DNA from: a bacterium
GTDB lineage: Bacteria; Patescibacteriota; Doudnabacteria; UBA920
Reading direction: 5' to 3'
DNA: 5,668 bases
Assembly (NCBI GenBank): GCA_021789715.1
Contig: JAJYJE010000072.1
Location: 1 to 5,668 of the forward strand
Under the pieces are notes generated by a model. That model made no database searches. It was not told where the DNA came from and worked only from the letters and a program-made list of their open reading frames with translations. The position numbers and the translations under genes were made by a program. This document shows, one piece after another, positions 5,406-5,668 of this stretch (the stretch's first letter is position 1; every line of letters begins with the position of its first letter).

Positions 5406-5668
5406 TCACCCTCTTTCGCCAACACTTCGTATTCTCAGCCACACCCGATTCACCTGCCGCAACGCGCGATAACCATAATATTGCAGCTTGCGCTCGAACA
5501 TATCGTACGCGCCGGCATAATTTATAACTCTGCCGCCAAAACCGCGCTTGAACCTGGTAAAACCTTTTTCTCCGCCGCCGGCGACTTCGCTGCCGCCCAA
5601 ATCATAGACTTTCAATCCTAAAGCTTTAGCGTCGAGCATCGCCCGCCAATGCAGCGCGTACGGCGCCA
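5406..5668 (-). CDS. FemA/FemB-family peptidoglycan aminoacyltransferase, C-terminal fragment
   Basis: The C-terminal 87 residues of a gene whose start lies beyond the right edge. The frame stays open past the ATG at 5639, giving APYALHWRAMLDAKALG at the edge, so that ATG is internal. Diagnostic family features are LHWRAM-DAKALG-KVYDLGG, then KGFTRFKRGFGGRVINYAGAYD, which match the C-terminal signature of FemA/B proteins (W-x-A-M-x-x-A-K, Y-D-L-G-G, F-K-x-G-F-G-G, Y-x-G-x-Y-D). The family moves an amino acid from aminoacyl-tRNA to the peptide of lipid II or a precursor at the inner face of the membrane, building the interpeptide bridge. It ends TGA at 5406, convergent with the AAA+ gene and sharing the hairpin at 5321-5350. 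The amino acid used cannot be told from this part. Confidence 0.87.
   Translation of the reverse strand, partial: APYALHWRAMLDAKALGLKVYDLGGSEVAGGGEKGFTRFKRGFGGRVINYAGAYDMFERKLQYYGYRALRQVNRVWLRIRSVGERG

Noticed and set aside
5406..5639. A complete 77-residue protein starting at the ATG at 5639
   Set aside because: The frame continues open to the window edge and the residues before that Met (APYALHW) belong to the FemAB signature, so the gene is truncated by the window.
1..5668. CRISPR array, tRNA, rRNA, insertion sequence or transposase
   Set aside because: No spaced direct repeats, cloverleaf, rRNA-like segment or transposase-like ORF was seen on either strand.

Overview
Most of the window (about 860 to the right end) reads like a genome fragment of a Patescibacteria/CPR-type bacterium of moderate GC. 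The clues are a Mur ligase that lacks the usual UDP-binding N-terminal domain, a small two-helix membrane protein directly followed by a membrane-anchored ClpA/B-like AAA+ protein with degenerate motifs, a FemA/B-type aminoacyltransferase, and a lack of clear Shine-Dalgarno sequences. This assignment rests on recollection of family traits, not on a search, and no rRNA or marker gene is present to confirm it.

Layout. (1) 1-~800 is visibly more GC-rich. It holds a 133-residue leftward ORF (44-445) with no lysine and no asparagine, and a weak rightward ORF for a possible single-helix membrane peptide (610-819). Its codon use differs from the rest, so it is either laterally acquired DNA or an assembly join. 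(2) 800-872 is an AT-rich strip with a 15-bp imperfect inverted repeat whose right arm covers the stop codon of the next gene. (3) 867-2192 (minus) is a MurE-like Mur ligase. (4) 2193-2343 is a divergent promoter region with a TATAAT box for each direction; the leftward box predicts a transcript that starts at the ligase ATG. (5) 2344-2679 and 2681-5311 (plus) are a two-gene operon: a small membrane protein and an 876-residue membrane-anchored AAA+ protein. (6) 5321-5350 is a hairpin that can serve as a bidirectional terminator. (7) 5406-5668 (minus) is the C-terminal end of a FemA/B-type peptidoglycan aminoacyltransferase running off the right edge.

How the parts may work together. The Mur ligase and the FemAB protein both act on peptidoglycan peptides. 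The operon between them is envelope-bound: two predicted helices in each protein suggest they form a membrane complex. The AAA+ protein is the most unusual item. Its first ATPase domain has lost the Walker A lysine, the Walker B acidic pair and the arginine fingers. Its second domain keeps all of these but lacks the aromatic pore loop used by unfoldases, and the protein has neither an M-domain nor a recognisable ClpP-docking tripeptide. This points to a membrane remodeller or regulator, and not to a ClpP-partnered protease ATPase; that conclusion is inference.
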